64,000 nt of DNA from Rhyzopertha dominica (taxonomy: Eukaryota > Arthropoda > Insecta > Coleoptera > Bostrichidae). Below are positions 43,145 to 55,300 of this stretch, one piece after another. Made by a program: the position numbers and the translations under genes. Location of the stretch: positions 27,089,786 to 27,153,785 of the forward strand of contig QCXZ01000041.1 of NCBI GenBank assembly GCA_025024175.1, read 5' to 3'. The notes under the pieces were generated by a model, which did no database searches, was not told where the DNA came from, and worked only from the letters and a program-made list of their open reading frames with translations. The number at the start of each line of letters is the position of its first letter. Positions within the stretch are counted from its first letter, which is position 1.

Positions 43145-43830
43145 CTAGTGTAAAAGAAGATTGTTCCGCCTTTAAGGTGTCATCTGCATCATCTGCTGTT
43201 GTTACCACGAGAGAAGATCCTGCACAAGGTTCTGAAAGAGCTTGGGTTGGTCTTCCGGGTTCGTTATCGTCTTTTTTATTTTGACTTAAGTCAGCTAGTA
43301 AATCTGTTACGAGCGATGGTGCGAAATCAAATTCTTCAAACTTGTCTGTGTTGTAAGGAAATATTCCATAGGATTTGATTGCGCTCTCAGCCTTTTATAT
43401 ATTTGCAGCGGCACCATATGCAGCATTAAATAGCTCCGCCACTTGCAACTGGGTTATTACATATCTCGGATGATTGACCATCCACTTATCATTTTCTCTA
43501 CTGAATGCGTTCTTTAAAGGGTTAAAGAAACCCACATCCAAGGGTTGCATTCTATGGCTAGCATGCCGAGGTAAAGACACCAAATCGATGTAATTTTGTT
43601 TGCAATAATTCACTACGTGTAAATCCCGATGAGAGCTATGATTATCAACGATAAGAAGAACTGCTTTAGTCCGCTGTGGTTGCAGCAATTCGTAATGTGG
43701 ACTGTCCATTTAGATCAATTCATCATTGATAAAACCAGAGTCACTCTCTTTCATGTTAATATCAGTGCTGGAGGAATGTATACTCCTGTGGCACTCATAC
43801 CATAAGAACGTATATGCGAGTGTATTGGTA
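43145..43830 (-). pseudogene. pogo/jerky-type DDE transposase, broken C-terminal half
   Basis: Read on minus, GMSATGVYIPPALILT (about 43,805-43,755) is followed after stops by LLIVDNHSSHRDLHVVNYCK, NYIDLVSLPRHASHRMQPLD and VGFFNPLKNAFSRE. This is the second catalytic Asp region and the conserved H-SH-QPLDVG block of DDE_1 (pogo/Tigger/jerky) transposases. The frame stops at 43,395 but continues in phase as KAESAIKSYGIFPYNTDKFE and an acidic tail to about 43,145. At least two in-frame stops make it dead. The N-terminal DNA-binding half was not found: a PLE palindrome begins immediately upstream at 43,836, which suggests it inserted into this element. Confidence 0.75.
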
Positions 43831-44123
43831 TGACTTAATATTTCTTATTGTATTTATTTGTAGGTTCTGGCTCCTTTATTTTATAAATTAAAGACACTTT
43901 TTTCTAATAATATAACGTTTCGACCTATAATTTAGGTCTTTGTCGAATATTTTTATTTTGCAGATTGACAAATTATTATGAAAATCAATATGACATTTAC
44001 AATTTTGATATTAATATAAAATGTACCTTCAAGTTTGTTCCTTTGCTATCATTGTGGATGGTAAATGTGACGGTGAGAGGGTGTGCTTAAATGACGGTGT
44101 AGTAAGTATTACTTAGTCCTTGT

Positions 44124-44675
44124 ATGTCAGTCCTGTCGTTTACACGTGTTTAGGTTTTTTTGAATATGTATCATTTCTAAAAATTGTTTTTTATGTTTAT
44201 GTTGTTCCGTAGTAATAATGTTGGCATTATCAAAGTCAAAAGTGTGGTCAGTTTGTTCTTGATGTTTTTTTAAAGTTGTGTAGTTGTTATTATTCTTATG
44301 TTGTTGTAGTCTGTTTTTTAAGTATTGTCCTGTCTGTCCTATATATTGCTTGTTACATTCTTTACATTTTATACTGTATATTGTGTGTTCTTGTTTCTGT
44401 TGGTGCTTTTGTTTTTAACGGCGTGTAGAATTGTTTAATTGTGTTAATTGGTTTATATGTAATTTGGAAGTTATGTGGTTTTAGTAGGTTTTTTATTTTT
44501 TGAGTAAGTGGTGATATATATGGTAAGGTTAAGTACGTTATGTTTGTGTTTTTTCTTGTTTTTCGTATTGAATACTATTGTATAGTTTTTCTGTTTGTTG
44601 TTTTATTGAGTTACCTATTAACTTAGTGGGGTAGTTGTTATTTTTTAGTATTTTAGCAGTGGCACGTAAAGTTTC
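44124..44675 (-). pseudogene. Penelope-like element, linker and GIY-YIG endonuclease end
   Basis: Read on minus, ETLRATAKILKNNNYPTKLI leads through YLTLPYISPLTQKIKNLLK, the linker between reverse transcriptase and nuclease in PLEs. It continues, after a frame change, into HTIYSIKCKECNKQYIGQTG, then YLKNRLQQHK and DHTFDFDNANIITTEQHKHK, ending at a stop near 44,124. IY...YIG with the following Arg and the CxxC pair identify the GIY-YIG nuclease of Penelope-like retroelements. The reverse transcriptase is missing because the copy is truncated at the centre of the palindrome. The nuclease part is open, so decay is moderate. Confidence 0.75.
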
Positions 44676-45010
44676 AATTCTACACACCGTTAAAAACAAA
44701 AACACCAAAAGAAACAAGAACAACACAATATACAGTATAAAATGTAAAGAATGTAACAAACAATATATAGGACAGACAGGACAATACTTAAAAAACAAAC
44801 TACAATAACATAAGAATAATAACAACTACACAGCTTTAAAAAAACATCAAGAACAAACTGACCACACTTTTGACTTTGATAATACCAACATTATTACTAC
44901 GGAACAACATAAACATAAAAGACAATTTTTAGAAATGATACATATTCAAAAAAACCTAAACACGTGTAAACGACAGGACTGACATACAAGGACTAAGTAG
45001 TACCTACTAC
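44675..45010 (+). pseudogene. Penelope-like element, GIY-YIG end, second copy
   Basis: This is the mirror copy of 44,124-44,433. It encodes KCKECNKQYIGQTGQYLKNK, then a stop where the minus copy has Gln, followed by HTFDFDNTNIITTEQHKHK. It has no linker and no reverse transcriptase. Differences from the minus copy are few, so the two arms either duplicated recently or have been kept similar. Confidence 0.7.
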
Positions 45011-45289
45011 ACCGTCATTTAAACACACCCTCTAACCGTCACATTTACCATCCACAATGATAGCAAAAGAACAAACTCGAAGGTACATTTTATATTAATA
45101 TCAAAATTGTAAAAGTCATATTGATTTTCATAATAATTTGTAAATCTGCAAAATAAAAATATTCGACAAAGACCTAAATTATAGGTCGAAACGTTATATT
45201 ATTAGAAAAAAAAGTGTCTTTAATTTATAAAAAAGGAGCCAGAACCTACAAATAAATACAATAAGAGAAATTATACACAAGAACTCCAC

Positions 45290-47280
45290 AAAGTAAACTA
45301 TTTTAAAGTAAAACCAGTGATGGCGTGCCCGTTCATCCAAATGTATGTCTACACAGGTCTTGCTGGTAACAGCNCAGGTCAAACTTAAAAGACACCTTCT
45401 TCAGTCTGTTTCCAGACTTGTTTTGGTTATCAAAGGTTTATGCTCCTGCTGAAAACATTTTACTGCAGTTGACTGCTTTTTTGAATATAGGACATGGAGT
45501 CGTAATCTTGAATGCAAACATTTTTTCGGTATTTTTTCCAATATGGAGTCCTCATACATGAAGCGGCAATTAGTAACTCCTATTATTTAATGGTTGCTAT
45601 ATTTAGCGTGTGGTGTGCTTCGTCCCTTAAAAAGATATCGAAGCACTCATCGTGGGGGTAGTGGGAAAAATAATATTCATTTAGTGAAAGCATTTGAGGA
45701 ACTAAAGCATGATGTTCCTGTAACGGCTAGTAGAAGCCAAATTCGAAGACCAAAATATTATGTCAGATTTTAGTGAATTTTAAATCGCTCAATTTTGAAA
45801 TGATCTACGTAAATGTCATTTTATTTTCACAAAGTCAGGATATATTTGAAACGTTTTACAGACAGATACTTTTGATAAAACGAGAAGTTGTAGCAGCCTG
45901 AAAATATTTGAATTTTAATCGCACAAGTAACTTCTAACCGAATGTTATTGAAAGTACTGGTTGTTTTTCTATACTGTCAATAGTTTTCTTCGTTTTTAAT
46001 GTTGTTTGCAGCTGCTGCAAATAACATAAGTTATTTTAAGTAGCTAATAAAGAAAAAACGTACCTTGTTATTTGCATGGCATTACCGGTGACACGCATAT
46101 ACGTATAGCAACCCATTGTTTGGATAACTTTGTCACATTTTACACGTATCACCAGATCGAAAGAGATGGTTACGTTCTATTTAAAACGGCGCTTTGAGAA
46201 CAATGCTATCCTTTACAGCGGGCTATAATCATAAATGTAAAAACACATCGTGCATATTCCGCTATTTGCATACTAACTGACTTATTGCTGCAGCAAAACC
46301 GTGTTCACACTGCGAACTGCAGTAGGGGTGTGGTTTTCAGGACATTTGGAGTAAGGAGCCCTTAAAATCAAAGCTTAACATTAGCTAATTTCTAGTACCC
46401 ACACTCTTCTGCAGTGGTTAGAGTATACATTTTCCTTTATAGTAAAGTTAAGATAGAGATAATTTTATTAAGTAGCCTGGGGCACAGTTATTAAATGTAT
46501 ATGACATAAAAGTACAAAATTTTTATGTTCGCACAGTATTTGAAATTACTGTGAACGATCCGTGTAGAAAGTATATAATTTTTTTAAATAAAATTATTAT
46601 TTCATGTTCAAGGATTGATTATTCACTACGGATTCTTGCGCGTAACAAGCCGTTTGACTGTTCCTAAAATAAAAACTACTAGAGGTAACAAATTAGTTTT
46701 ATTGGTGACCGAACTTAATTTAGGATTGTATATTGTAAAAAAATCGTGATAGGCCCTCCAGCTGCACTAAACAAGTGTAAGGTGTTACAATAATTATAAT
46801 TTGACTTCGTCATTCTTTGCCTGATCATGATATTTAGCTCTTAAAAATCTGATATAATTAAAGGAGTAAATACAATGGTGGTAAGTGCTGGACCATACTG
46901 TCTCTTGTCTATTGAGCCATTTTATAAAGAAAAACGTAAAATGAGACTCAAGCACGAGTTTTAAGTGTCCTTCAATAGAGGATAACCAATTAATATATAA
47001 TAAACAAAATTACCACCACATAATCGGCCTGATTCACCTTGCAGCTATTAATTTACTGTTTTGTACTGCTACCCAAGCACCTTTTATTGTAGCAACTAGA
47101 CTGACTGCTGCACTCAAACAGCATAATGTTCACCACTTCTTCCTAGATAGGTAATAATCCACATCTGCTAGATAGGTTAACCTACCCCCATCTACACCGC
47201 AGTGCTAGGAAGCCTACTTCTCAACAACCATAGCTCACGATCCCACATTGGCAAAGCGTTTATCACTTGACTGTGAAGCA
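45290..47280. other. Non-coding stretch
   Basis: A short plus-strand frame at about 45,625-45,773 (RYRSTHRGGSGKNNIHLVKA, then FEELKHDVPVTASRSQIRRP) is not recognised. No other signal is seen. There is an N at 45,374. Confidence 0.4.
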
Positions 47281-47287
47281 AATGGCA

Positions 47288-47600
47288 GGGATAACAAAGG
47301 AGGCTTATTGCGAAACATTACGTTGTGCGAAATTTTTGATCATCCATCGTAGTACAAACCTGGTACCACATTTTTTTTGTATTTCGAGAATTAAAGGCAT
47401 TTTTGGGTGGACAATGCTTCGTCACCAAGCGTTCTAGTAGGCTGCCAAAAATGTACTTACTGAGTTTGCGGCACAGTTCCTTCAACAGGCCATCTGAAAG
47501 CCTGTGTCACAATACACAATGCTTTTTTTCGCGATTTTGTAGAAACGTGTACAACTTTACTCAACTTTTCATGTAAAAGGGCTCTATTTTTTTTATAATA
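47288..47600 (+). pseudogene. mariner-family transposase remnant, internally deleted
   Basis: GITKEAYCETLR (47,288 onward) matches the segment before the second catalytic Asp in mariner transposases. After a deletion it is followed by KAFLGGQCFVTKRSS (about 47,392-47,436) and, in another frame, by VLTEFAAQFLQQAI and KPVSQY, the usual mariner C-terminal tail. Several frame changes and stops are present. The catalytic Asp residues lie in the missing part. It is a dead fragment. Confidence 0.5.
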
Positions 47601-47604
47601 CTGA

Positions 47605-47995
47605 AGTACTGTTTCTTGCCCCTTATTGATGTTCTCTAATCACTAATATTTTTTTCGCACCGGTAGATGCCTCCCATGAACCTATTGTAATTAAGCATGC
47701 AATGAGGCAAATCCACATAAATTGTTTTTTGCCGGTCTAACAACTTAATGAATACATGTGATTTATAGGCAGTTTAATTATATATTTACTATGTATGTTG
47801 TTGTCCTTCCATCTAACAATAAGTAGTTATGTTCCGTTGATTAGTAATCTTGCATCATACACAAAATATTATAAACATAAAACGTATGAAATTAGTACCA
47901 ACGGATAGTAAATTTCTTACACTTGCAGATAACTAACATAAAGAAAGTGCAAGTTTGAATTCCGTGGTAAAAAATCAACTTGAACGTAGCAAGCC
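47605..47995. other. Non-coding stretch
   Basis: No feature is recognised. Confidence 0.4.
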
Positions 47996-48311
47996 ATTCT
48001 GTTTTAACTCCCCTCAAACCGAGGTAAGTTGAACAGGGGTTGAGGTGAGTTGAAACAGATTATTTTAGGTTAGAATTAAGGGTTGTAAGGTAGGAGCGGC
48101 GATATAATTTAAACGAATTTATTATAAAAAAAAATTCATAGATGAAACTTAACATTTTTAATGATATTTTGCACTGAACTGAGAAAATCTTAATAGTTAC
48201 CTAAGTATTACAAACCTTAAACAATCATTCTTGATTTTTGTGATAATCTTACAAATATGTATTATAAGAAAAATAGAAGACATAAAGAATATGAAAAAAT
48301 ATTAATCCGTT

Positions 48312-48410
48312 AAACAATTTTGACAAACATAAGAAAATTCGCCACCAGTGCAAGCTTCATGAGCCCAAGCTTTGCATTCCAGACATTAAACCCATTTTTA
48401 TCTGGCTTTG
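48312..48410 (-). pseudogene. C-terminal zinc-finger fragment of a pogo-like transposase
   Basis: On minus the frame reads CLECKAWAHEACTGGEFSYV, then CQNCLTD, a C-x2-C...WAHxxC...C-x2-C arrangement found at the C-terminus of many insect pogo/jerky-type transposases. A stop precedes the first Cys. It is joined to the N-terminal fragment at 48,477-48,626 through a CTT microsatellite. Confidence 0.55.
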
Positions 48411-48448
48411 CTATTTTAATAGGGTTCAAAACAACAAATGCAAAAGCA

Positions 48449-48476
48449 TTCTTCTTCTTCTTCTTCTTCTTCTTCA
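48449..48476. repeat. (CTT)n microsatellite
   Basis: About nine CTT units lie at the junction between the two pogo-like fragments. Confidence 0.8.
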
Positions 48477-48626
48477 CTGTCTTCTGTAGAGGGATGTATG
48501 GTTGAGGTTATAACTCGAAGCCGTATCACCGAGACTTTTCTGTCGCAATGTTACTTCTTCTGCGAGATCGTATATATCGCGACTCACTGTACCTCTATCA
48601 GTCTTTCTTTTATAATTAGTCGGCAT
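48477..48626 (-). pseudogene. N-terminal DNA-binding fragment of a pogo-like transposase
   Basis: The frame starts MPTNYKRKTDRGTVSRDIYD and continues LAEEVTLRQKSLGDTASSYN and LNHTSLYRR. This fits the CENP-B/psq-type N-terminal helix-turn-helix of pogo/jerky transposases, including the typical (N/R)YKRKTDRG opening. The upstream Met at 48,656 is in hydrophobic, unrelated sequence, so I take 48,626 as the start. The frame runs into the CTT repeat and then to the C-terminal zinc finger out of frame. The catalytic part is deleted. Confidence 0.6.
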
Positions 48627-48739
48627 GCTGAAGCAAAATAAACAAAAAATAAACAAATAACCTTATCATATACACAGATCAGCCATACGAAACTTAACGA
48701 ATCAGTCTGTTTTAAATCCCCTCGGTATGAAAAATCCGC

Positions 48740-49530
48740 CCAAGGTTTATTCAAAAGCAAGGAACAAGGCACAAAATCTTCTTTACCAACGCTGAGAATT
48801 GAATCTGACGTTAACCAGCTTTCAAACCATATATAACCCAAATCAAAATGCAAATGCATTTTCCAAATATAGGTATATTAAAAAGAACGTTGAATACTTA
48901 CTTTTTTACGAATTACGCGGGGTAGCATAGTTGTGAAATAAATTTCGAAAAGGATGTAGTACGGCAAATCGTACATTTTTGACAAAACATAGCAGCACTA
49001 CAAAATTGTAAAATACCTTAAAACAAAAAATCAATATCTTTTCATTCCCATTCACAATGCTTTTTTAATAGTCGTTTTTAGTTATGCCAAAAGCAGATCG
49101 CTTAAATGCAGCTCTTCAACTTTTTTATTTACATAATTTGCAGATGTTTCTTCATCTTCTGCCATCAACTGCAGACCTGATAAATTCTCTAAGTTCATGA
49201 CACCTGTCCCAGAATTTTCATCTGCTAAATCTTCACAAGAACTCTTGTGTGGTTATAAAACCATATTTACTTTGACCAAATTTTGGAAAGGGTCCCACCA
49301 TTATCTTCCAAAAGTCGTAAAATGTTCAGCTCATACAATAAAAAATGAAAATATATGCATGTTTTCAGGTCAGGCTGCCTTTTAGTGTAAACGTGTAAAA
49401 AATACAAGCATTTACCCAACAAAATGTCAAACAATGAACATACTTACAACATTTGCGAAGTGCATTTTAGGCAAACTTGAACAAAAAAACGTTTAATTGG
49501 TTTCGTCAAAACTGGCCGTATTAGCCGCAG
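48740..49530. other. Non-coding stretch with a short acidic frame
   Basis: On minus at 49,090-49,260 a short frame reads ADENSGTGVMNLENLSGLQL, then MAEDEETSANYVNKKVEELH. It is acidic and of no family I recognise. It may be part of an old transposon. Confidence 0.35.
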
Positions 49531-49534
49531 AGAA

Positions 49535-50065
49535 TCGGCATAGTTACGATCTTTATAAAATATTTTTGTAAACCGTGCAGCTTCTGCAACATTGCTTCCA
49601 CAACTTTGAACAGCCACTGAATGTTATCTTTTGGAACTTTAAGTATCCCCAAATGAGAGAATCTAGGGGTGTAAGATCTGAAGACATAGCACGGCATTTA
49701 ATAAGTTCTTTCCGTCTAATCCAATGCCCCTGGAAGTTTCCATCAAGAAATTGACGTGAGCAACATAATGAGGAGGAACTGGAACGTCCCGCCAGGGTAC
49801 TAGTTATTTACCATTCAACTCCTCGTTTTGTTCCATGATGTCAGTGATTTGTGGATATATTAGTGTGTCTAGCATAACGAAATAAAGCTGATCGCTAAGA
49901 TTTTTCTCAAGAAAAAAAGGACCTGCGATATGGTCTCCTAATATCTGAGCCTACACATTAGTTTCTTTTTGTCTCTGAGTGTGTTCTTCCGTCATCAAGT
50001 GGGGATTAACGTTGCTTCAGTATCTGCAGTTATGCCGATCAAAGTAACCATGAAGCAAGTACTGT
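49535..50065 (-). pseudogene. mariner/IS630-related transposase remnant
   Basis: Read on minus, scattered over frames, are GPFFLEKNLS (about 49,926), PPHYVAHVNFL (about 49,776) and SSDLTPLDSLIWGYLK (about 49,680). This is the order GPFF...NL, (DGA)PPHY, SPDLTPLDFFLWGYLK expected for the DDE_3-type transposases that are common in insects. The catalytic DGAPPH motif is eroded to DVPVPPH, and several frame changes and stops are present. It is long dead. Confidence 0.6.
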
Positions 50066-50069
50066 AAGG

Positions 50070-51905
50070 CAAACCTGGATCATTATTGACGTATGCAGAA
50101 GCATGCCAAAAAAAATCAAACGTGATCAAAATCAAATTATCAAGTAGCTAAGCTCCAGGTATTAAAATTGCAGCTACAGCATAAGGTGTATAGAGAACGA
50201 CTTATTGAGTTGCATTCAGTTGTCCTATAAACGCTATAAGTGTAAGTAGTAAGAACAATAAGGCACATGGAAGACAGTGCCGTATTTCCTTATTTGTGCC
50301 TTATAATGCAATATATATGGAGAAGCTTGGTTATGAAAATGTGTTATTTGCTCACAGTCAATAAATTCGATAAAAATACTTTTCCTGTGGTTATTTGGTT
50401 ACTAATAGATCAAAATTTTAAAACAGAAAGGGTGTAATCCTATCGTACTAAGGGACACTCGTTTTAATCGTTTGCTTTCTGTTATAATGAAAATCAATGA
50501 AGAAAAAGCTATGGTTGGTCATAGCAACGTATTCCACATACACATACAATATCCACTGTTTTGATAAAAACTCAAAAGAAATATTTTTAGCCGTTCACCT
50601 CTTGCAATTTTGTAGGTGTACTCCGTGTTTATAGCCTTAATCCAGCTATCTTTTCTACATATTTTTTGTTGGTTACGGAACAACTAACTAAATGTGACAA
50701 TGACGATTCGTGCTCTGATTAAACTGCTTATTTAATTAAGGTTCGATGGCACCATTTTTAAACACGTAGGATATAAAGCATTTTCAGCATAATGAGTCAT
50801 ATCCATTGGGAACCAAATGTGTTACAATAAGCAATAAGGTATGAGCATAAAAATACAATAGCGGCTTTACCACAGTTTTATGCTATAATGGACCTTTGCA
50901 TTGATTTGGAACTGTAACTGCACCCTATTGGTACAGGTCCGACAGTAAATAAATAACAAGCCACAGAATGCCGATACCGATTTTATTGTTATCAGCTCTG
51001 GGTAAATTAGTCATCGGGCTTGACATATCTACATCTAAACTGAATTTCAGCATGAAATACTGTAACGGCCGCAATCTAAATTAATTTCGGATTTAAACAC
51101 AGTTTGCTGTTTATTTAAATTGCTATTTCGAGTGGAAACCGAGAGCTTGCTTAATTAGGAAATTATTACGTGTTAGCTTAGTGTCAAGCAGTTTTTCCCT
51201 TGGTGGCGGCAGAACTAATTTCGGCTCTTAAAAGTCGACCTTAAGCGTTAATGTTTCGGTCCTGATGGTGCTTTTTCGTTCCTCCCAAAAGGCGAATCCG
51301 GGAGAGATAATCAAATAATTCAGCAATATGGCCGCGGGCGACTGCATGGAAGTGGCAGCCAAACGGGTCTATAAAGGCTTTGCGTTTTCTATACCGGTAA
51401 ATTTATTTTCTCAATACAAACAAGGTGAGTGTAGGGGCATTAAAAATACTGTTATCGACCGGAGAGCAATAAATCTCTCGGGTCGACGAATCTGAACGTT
51501 TCGCGTTGCTTAAATTACCGTGAAAAAATGCACAATATCCTTATACTTATTTTATATTTATTTCTGCACATATTTTACCAAATCAAGCTGTGAATGTGAT
51601 GAATGGCGCTTTCACATGAAGATATTACATATAAACCTAGAGCTTGGATTCGTGGAAGCAACTGCATTGTTCCGGAAAATAAGTGTTCATCTACCTGTTT
51701 TTTTGACAAAATCCACTGAAAACTTTGAACTTTTCACGGCCGGTGCATGGACGGCGTAAACACGGATTTGCCACGCAGTTCGTCGTGCTTTGCCTTGTGA
51801 CGAGCCAAAGGTTTACTGCTTAAAAAGTATTTCGTTTTATGTAGTAATTATATGTGTATATTGAATCCAAACTTCTTCATTCACAATTAAATTCTACATA
51901 GAGTA
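50070..51905. other. Non-coding stretch with a GC-richer patch at 51,150-51,520
   Basis: No gene is called. The patch contains ATGGCCGCGGGCGACTGCAT at 51,328 and a TCTATAAAGGC about 40 bp later. It may be a conserved non-coding element or an exon, but I recognise no domain. Confidence 0.35.
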
Positions 51906-51911
51906 GAGCTA

Positions 51912-52072
51912 CTGTACAGTCGGGGACTTTGACAATGGAACGACCTGGGAGACTCTAGGTTTGGAGCGAAGCTCTTGAAACTAGCTAATTTTTTTCACCA
52001 CAGGGTGATGCTGTTGAGACGAAGCAATATTTGTTCGCTTAACAGATATGCTACCGGGTAAACAAAAACATT
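51912..52072 (+). repeat. 160-bp repeat, copy facing right
   Basis: It runs from tgtacagtcggggactttg to taccgggtaaac and is repeated in reverse complement at 56,165-56,325. Intermediate blocks (gcgaagctcttgaaactagc, ttgttcgcttaacagatatg) match at roughly 85%. Confidence 0.7.
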
Positions 52073-52239
52073 TCAGAGAACCAGTTTGCGGGGAGCGTAA
52101 AAGCATACATTTCGTAATAAGAACGGATCCGTTAAACAACATTTAATTAATGACTTCAACTGACTTGTTTGACGGCGCTAAATGAAACATTTTTTAATAA
52201 TTTAAGATCCCACTGCATTTAACTTTAAGCAACAGTTTC

Positions 52240-52330
52240 GTTTGTAAGCTCTTTGAGAACGGCCTAATAAGCCGAAACATGTAAGAGGTTAAACTCAATA
52301 AAAACTGAAACATTACCAAGTGTTATAATT
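52240..52330 (+). other. PLE-type tail motif, decayed
   Basis: The sequence ttgagaacggcctaataagc, then cgaaacatgtaagagg, repeats the layout seen at the PLE tails (stem GGC/GCC followed by GAAAC), and is followed by aataaaaactgaaacatta. No PLE coding sequence is next to it. Confidence 0.4.
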
Positions 52331-52334
52331 ATTA

Positions 52335-55300
52335 AATTATTTAATTAATGGTTTGTAGCATGTCACAAGCTTTCTAATATTCGCTAGAGCATGAGTTTTG
52401 AAATGGAGAATTCGCTAATTTTTTTTATAAATCTGACCTTTAATGATAAGTTATAAAAATACGCCAACTTCATGCTAAATGCCATATAGCATCGGATGTA
52501 GTATTAGTTATATTGCAATTCATTTTGTGTTAATTCTTGCCTACAATTAAAAGTAATAATCATGTTCATATGATAAATTTTCGTAATATATATTACCTGC
52601 CCCTCTCTTCAACTAATACTTTGTGTTTGCTTCATGTGGATATTATATATTTAAAAAATAATGCGTGCGTGTTTGTTATAAATCAATAAGGTCGTACTAC
52701 GTCTCTGTATAATACATAGAATTAGGAAAATAACAATAAGCAAGCACGATGAGCTTATATAAAGATAAAGCTAATACTCTTATAATTTATCTAGTGATAA
52801 AAAAAATCTTGCGACAACGCGCAGTTATAACAAAATTAACAGAAATTGTTACATTAAGAAGTATTTATTATTTACAGTATATGCATATTTTTCAGCTCAG
52901 CATCCAATCAATAAAATCTTTGTGGTACGGTATAGTTTTTGTCGTTTGATATAAAAGGTAGTTATAATTAACTAGCATGTCTAGATATTGTCGGTAATAC
53001 TCATCAGACTTATTTCTTTACATGCGTCTTCATAGGTATTTGAATTTAGTTCAATACGTCTGAAGTATATTATTGTGTTAAATGTTTTACAAACATTTTC
53101 TAAATATCTAAAACAATTTTATACGCTGAAGCAAGCAGGCTCGCGCAAAGGTAGAGCATTTCACAGAAATGTTTCTAAACAACCCTTTTACCTGACTGGT
53201 TTACCAAAAGATCCAGAATTCCTGGAAAGAACTTTATACCTACCTGCGCATCGTAATTATTCGTTCCCAAATTTAACATGTTTTGCGTGGTACTTATGAA
53301 ACTGTGAATAATTTGGAATTAATTTGTGGTCTACTCGTATAATATTTTTGCAATATATAATTTGAATTGTAGATCTTGACTTCTTTTCGTTGTTAAGTGA
53401 TCATGCGCTGTTTTTTTCTGCACAATACATATTATAAAATATTCTATTCTCCTGACATTTGGTAATAATTATTGTCAGAATAAATAGAGCATATCAGTTA
53501 CTTATAGCATACTGTTATCACCAGTAAAATGAAAAAGAAATAGCTACAAAGTTTTGGTTTCTTATTATAGCGGTGCATACGCAGTAATAGCCCCTCTAGC
53601 ATCCATATGACAGTCGCGTTGACCTAGGCTACGATACATATTTCCCAAAAAGATACAGCCAAACTTGATAAACCATAGCACTTAAGAGAGCATACACAGC
53701 AAGATAAAACTTATCACAGATAAATTAAAAATAAAGGAAATACAAAGATTCCTGTACTATTTATTTAGGTATTCCTTCTACCTGACTTTTACAACTTAAT
53801 TTGCAACTGCCATAAAAGAAAGTACCGCATGTATTTAAGATTCGGTTTTGTCCTGTGTGTATTAGATTTTCCATTATGAATGAACACATATTCATAGGAG
53901 TACTAGACATGAAATATGTCAAAATAGCGGAGCGACTTGATTTCGCTCTCGTGTATAAACGATACTTTACTTTAATAAGTAAGTTTTAATTTTTTGTTAC
54001 CGAAGTATGGACTGTTAAAATTGCAGCTTAGAAATTCACACATAAGAACTAGGAGTATTTCCCAGTATCTTGAAATTAATTGCCCTAAACTAAATAAATG
54101 TAATAAGAGGACGTAACCCATTTTGTACCCTTGGTGCCTTAATCCTAATATATGAGGATTCATCTCAACCACCATTAAACCAAAATACAATTAAATTAAC
54201 CAGTGCGCTTGCCTATTGTTTTTTTATTATTTACCTGTATGTGATGTGATGTTCATTCAAGCGGCCATATCTAACAAAAATTAAATATTACAAATATCGG
54301 TATTCTAATTGTTCTGAAAAGAGGTGCCACTTGGGCTACCATGGTTGTCATGATTGTGATCTACAAGCGCCGAGTTCCAATAATCTTTCTTAGGAAAATT
54401 ATATATTGTCACAGTCATAACAAAACCTTTTTAGAGATTCAAAGAAACTTAAATTTTTATCGCATTTAGTCATAACCTATAGGATTAAAGTGATGCATAC
54501 TTTTCAATGTATGGAGTATATAGTAATCCCAAGCACCCATAATGCGCTATTTGCGAATTCTGCGAAAAAAGCAATTAAGCAATAGAAATTTCCGGGTTAT
54601 TTCCTGCATTATCCCAAATATTTCGATAAGCCCCATTGCTTCATCCCTTGTAACGTGCTTATAAACATTGGAAACGTAACATAAGGCTGCCGTAACTCAT
54701 TTCGTTCAAGACAAAGCGACTGTAGTACAGAATCAGCCAAACAAAACGAAGAAAAAAGATGATCAAATAAAATCAAAAATTGGAAGAATACAGGAACATA
54801 TTAAGAAACTTAAGCAATATGACACATCTACAAAAACTTGAATAATCGTTTATGTCTTGCACGAAGTGGCAAAGTGATATATCTCCTAAAAAATAACCTT
54901 GAATTACTTAGCCATTTTAAATCTTTTATTCCACATGCTCCATATTTCCAAGTTAAAATAATAAAATTTGTTTTTTTTCTAGGGCTAGTCTAAATATCTG
55001 TATTTTGAAATATATCGTTTTTACCTAACTTTCAGAGTAAATTTTAGCAGACATTTAAGAAAACAACTAAATGCATGGACTCAAAATTTATCATTTCGTT
55101 AGTAAAAAAAATTGACGCAGTATATCCCTCAGNCATCACAANTATAATNATAAATAATTACCCATAACATGACACAAAGCAAACTTTAAGAATATGTATA
55201 GGTAGATATACTTAATTTGTGATATTAAAATTTGATTTTCCAAAAAAGGACGNNAATAATTAGTCATAAAATGATGAAAATATCACTGTGCCTTATATGA

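Larger units (their letters stand above)
43836..45283. mobile_element. Two Penelope-like 3' ends head to head (1.45-kb palindrome, group C)
   Basis: The left arm (43,836-44,433, PLE on minus) and right arm (44,675-45,283, PLE on plus) are inverted copies over about 600 bp at high identity. Both contain the GIY-YIG coding end, the 3' UTR and the tail motif cgacaaagacctaaatta, then taggtcgaaacgtta. The 240-bp spacer belongs to the minus copy, which extends further into its coding region. The plus copy starts exactly where the minus copy's coding sequence is interrupted. Confidence 0.8.
47998..48735 (-). mobile_element. Deletion derivative of a pogo-like element
   Basis: The left end has gaggtgagttgaaacag (ending 48,058) and the right end ctgttttaaatcccctcgg (about 48,707), an imperfect inverted pair. 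Extra copies of the motif make the left edge complex (ctgttttaactcccctcaa at 47,999). Between them the minus strand carries an N-terminal helix-turn-helix fragment joined almost directly to a C-terminal zinc-finger fragment. The catalytic DDE domain is therefore missing. Confidence 0.55.

Noticed and set aside
45620..45780. Short plus-strand frame RYRSTHRGGSGKNN... with a basic end
   Set aside because: About 50 codons, no family recognised and no start context. Kept only as a remark in the stretch description.
53075..53299. 74-codon plus-strand frame (FHRNVSKQPFYLTGLPKDPE)
   Set aside because: No domain recognised, no splice signals that convince and no repeat partner in the window.
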